64,000 bases of DNA from an uncultured Fluviicola sp. (GTDB lineage Bacteria; Bacteroidota; Bacteroidia; Flavobacteriales_D; Crocinitomicaceae). The notes beneath the pieces are model-generated. The model was given only the letters and a program-made list of their open reading frames with translations, did not search any database and was not told the origin of the DNA. The translations under genes were made by a program, and so were the position numbers. This document shows, piece after piece, positions 63,555-64,000 of the stretch (positions are counted from its first letter, which is position 1; every line of letters starts with the position of its first letter). The stretch is taken from NCBI GenBank assembly GCA_913009205.1, contig CAJVYC010000001.1:248001-312000 (forward strand). The letters are read 5' to 3'.

Positions 63555-63893
63555 TTAGTTCCCTCCTTTCTTCTTAACTTTATAACCTTCTGCAATTAAA
63601 AGATCAAAAATCTTATCCTTGTGTTTTCCTTGAATGAGAATATCTCCATCTTTAACCGCCCCACCAACACCGCACTTACCCTTCAACATCTTAGTCAAGT
63701 CTTTCAAATCATCTGGATCACCGATGAATCCTTCTACCAAAGTCACTTCTTTTCCGCCGCGTTGCTTTCGATCGATTGACACGTATAGGTTTTGGTCCTT
63801 GGCATCGAGTGTTTCTTCATTCTCTTCTTCGTCGTTATCGTAATTAAAGTCAGGATTTGTAGAATATATAGTGTATTTTTTCTTCTTTGCCAT
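63555..63893 (-). CDS. SUI1-family translation initiation factor-like protein (YciH)
   Basis: A 112-residue protein of the SUI1/YciH family, relatives of eukaryotic eIF1. The fold signature is VSIDRKQRGGKEVTLVEGFI, KMLKGKCGVGGAVKDGDILI and QGKHKDKIFDLLIAEGYKVK. The N-terminal 40 residues are acidic. In bacteria it is non-essential and may influence start-site fidelity. This is of some interest here because several genes in the window appear leaderless or start at unusual codons. Confidence 0.9.
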   Translation of the reverse strand: MAKKKKYTIYSTNPDFNYDNDEEENEETLDAKDQNLYVSIDRKQRGGKEVTLVEGFIGDPDDLKDLTKMLKGKCGVGGAVKDGDILIQGKHKDKIFDLLIAEGYKVKKKGGN

Positions 63894-63901
63894 AATTTAA
63901 T

Positions 63902-64000
63902 TTATTGATTTAATGCGATCATGTATTGTTCCAGAAATTTGAATCGCTTTTCGAAGTACCGTTTCATGAGTCTTATTTCTGCATCATAATCCTTCTTATC
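63902..64000 (-). CDS. C-terminal end of an unidentified protein (cut by window edge)
   Basis: The last 32 codons of a minus-strand gene: KKDYDAEIRLMKRYFEKRFK and FLEQYMIALNQ, then TAA at 63902-63904. The Y-D-x-E-I-x-x-[LM]-K-x-[WY]-x-x-x-R-x-x-[FW] pattern is reminiscent of the end of CotH-like kinases, but 32 residues are too few to name it. Confidence 0.6.
   Translation of the reverse strand, partial: DKKDYDAEIRLMKRYFEKRFKFLEQYMIALNQ

Overview
The window comes from a low-GC (high-30s percent) member of the Bacteroidota, most likely Flavobacteriales. Supporting marks are an exported protein with a type IX secretion C-terminal sorting domain, a TonB-dependent receptor paired with a DUF4249 lipoprotein, Bacteroidota-typical families (DUF4293, DUF5995, DUF721, YwqK/MORN), an adjacent parE-parC pair, and -7 promoter boxes of the form TAnnTTTG (best cases TTTG-N19-TACATTTG at 33889-33919 and TTG-N19-TATCTTTG at 63040-63011, minus strand). 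Most of it is chromosomal housekeeping sequence. I see no prophage, insertion sequence, CRISPR array, rRNA or tRNA.

Layout. 1-2.4 kb: the start of typA/bipA (cut by the left edge) and a DEAD-box RNA helicase with a long Gly/Arg/Ser tail. 2.4-4.2 kb: a broken bestrophin gene, a family 2 glycosyltransferase and a decayed exported-protein gene. 4.2-9.5 kb (minus): a T9SS-exported protein, an AraC regulator, TatA, a thioesterase overlapping an MscS channel, and a MORN-repeat protein. 9.6-13.7 kb (minus): a surface-polysaccharide group (NodB-like deacetylase, FemAB-like transferase, CapD/WbpM-type dehydratase, thioesterase). 13.8-20.5 kb: small exported proteins, CYTH, threonine aldolase, a PqiA-like protein, an O-methyltransferase, a SpoU methyltransferase and two further decayed genes. 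20.6-25.7 kb: a SulP transporter with a large insert and the TonB receptor/DUF4249 pair. 25.8-29.9 kb: DUF721 and recF diverging from a TPR protein, ribH and glmM. 30.4-33.8 kb: tightly coupled ispH, a receiver-adenylate cyclase-HD fusion, and a PduO-type adenosyltransferase. 33.9-41.7 kb (plus): DUF2795, AcpH-like, MltF-like lytic transglycosylase, miaA, an ABC transporter pair and a thioredoxin-fold protein. 42-45 kb: a large M1 peptidase. 45-55 kb (minus): DUF5995, ABC-F, DUF4293, aroC, a phosphohexomutase, a V4R-sensor histidine kinase, ornithine aminotransferase and a lipoprotein with a decayed tandem copy. 55-64 kb (minus): parC, parE, rnz, a STAS protein, pyrB, pyrR, a SUI1-family factor and the end of one more gene.

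Three things stand out. First, the window holds at least six decayed genes; those whose class can be judged are all envelope or exported proteins, while the core genes next to them are intact. Second, the cyclase fusion at 31598-33301 has ATP-type cyclase residues but a receiver domain that has lost both its phospho-acceptor Asp and its conserved Lys, and it ends in an HD domain. Third, 63071-63210 looks like a previously unannotated small RNA diverging from pyrR: a -7 box, three hairpins and a run of eight T. miaA also has no ATG, GTG or TTG upstream of its P-loop; the best start is an ATC.
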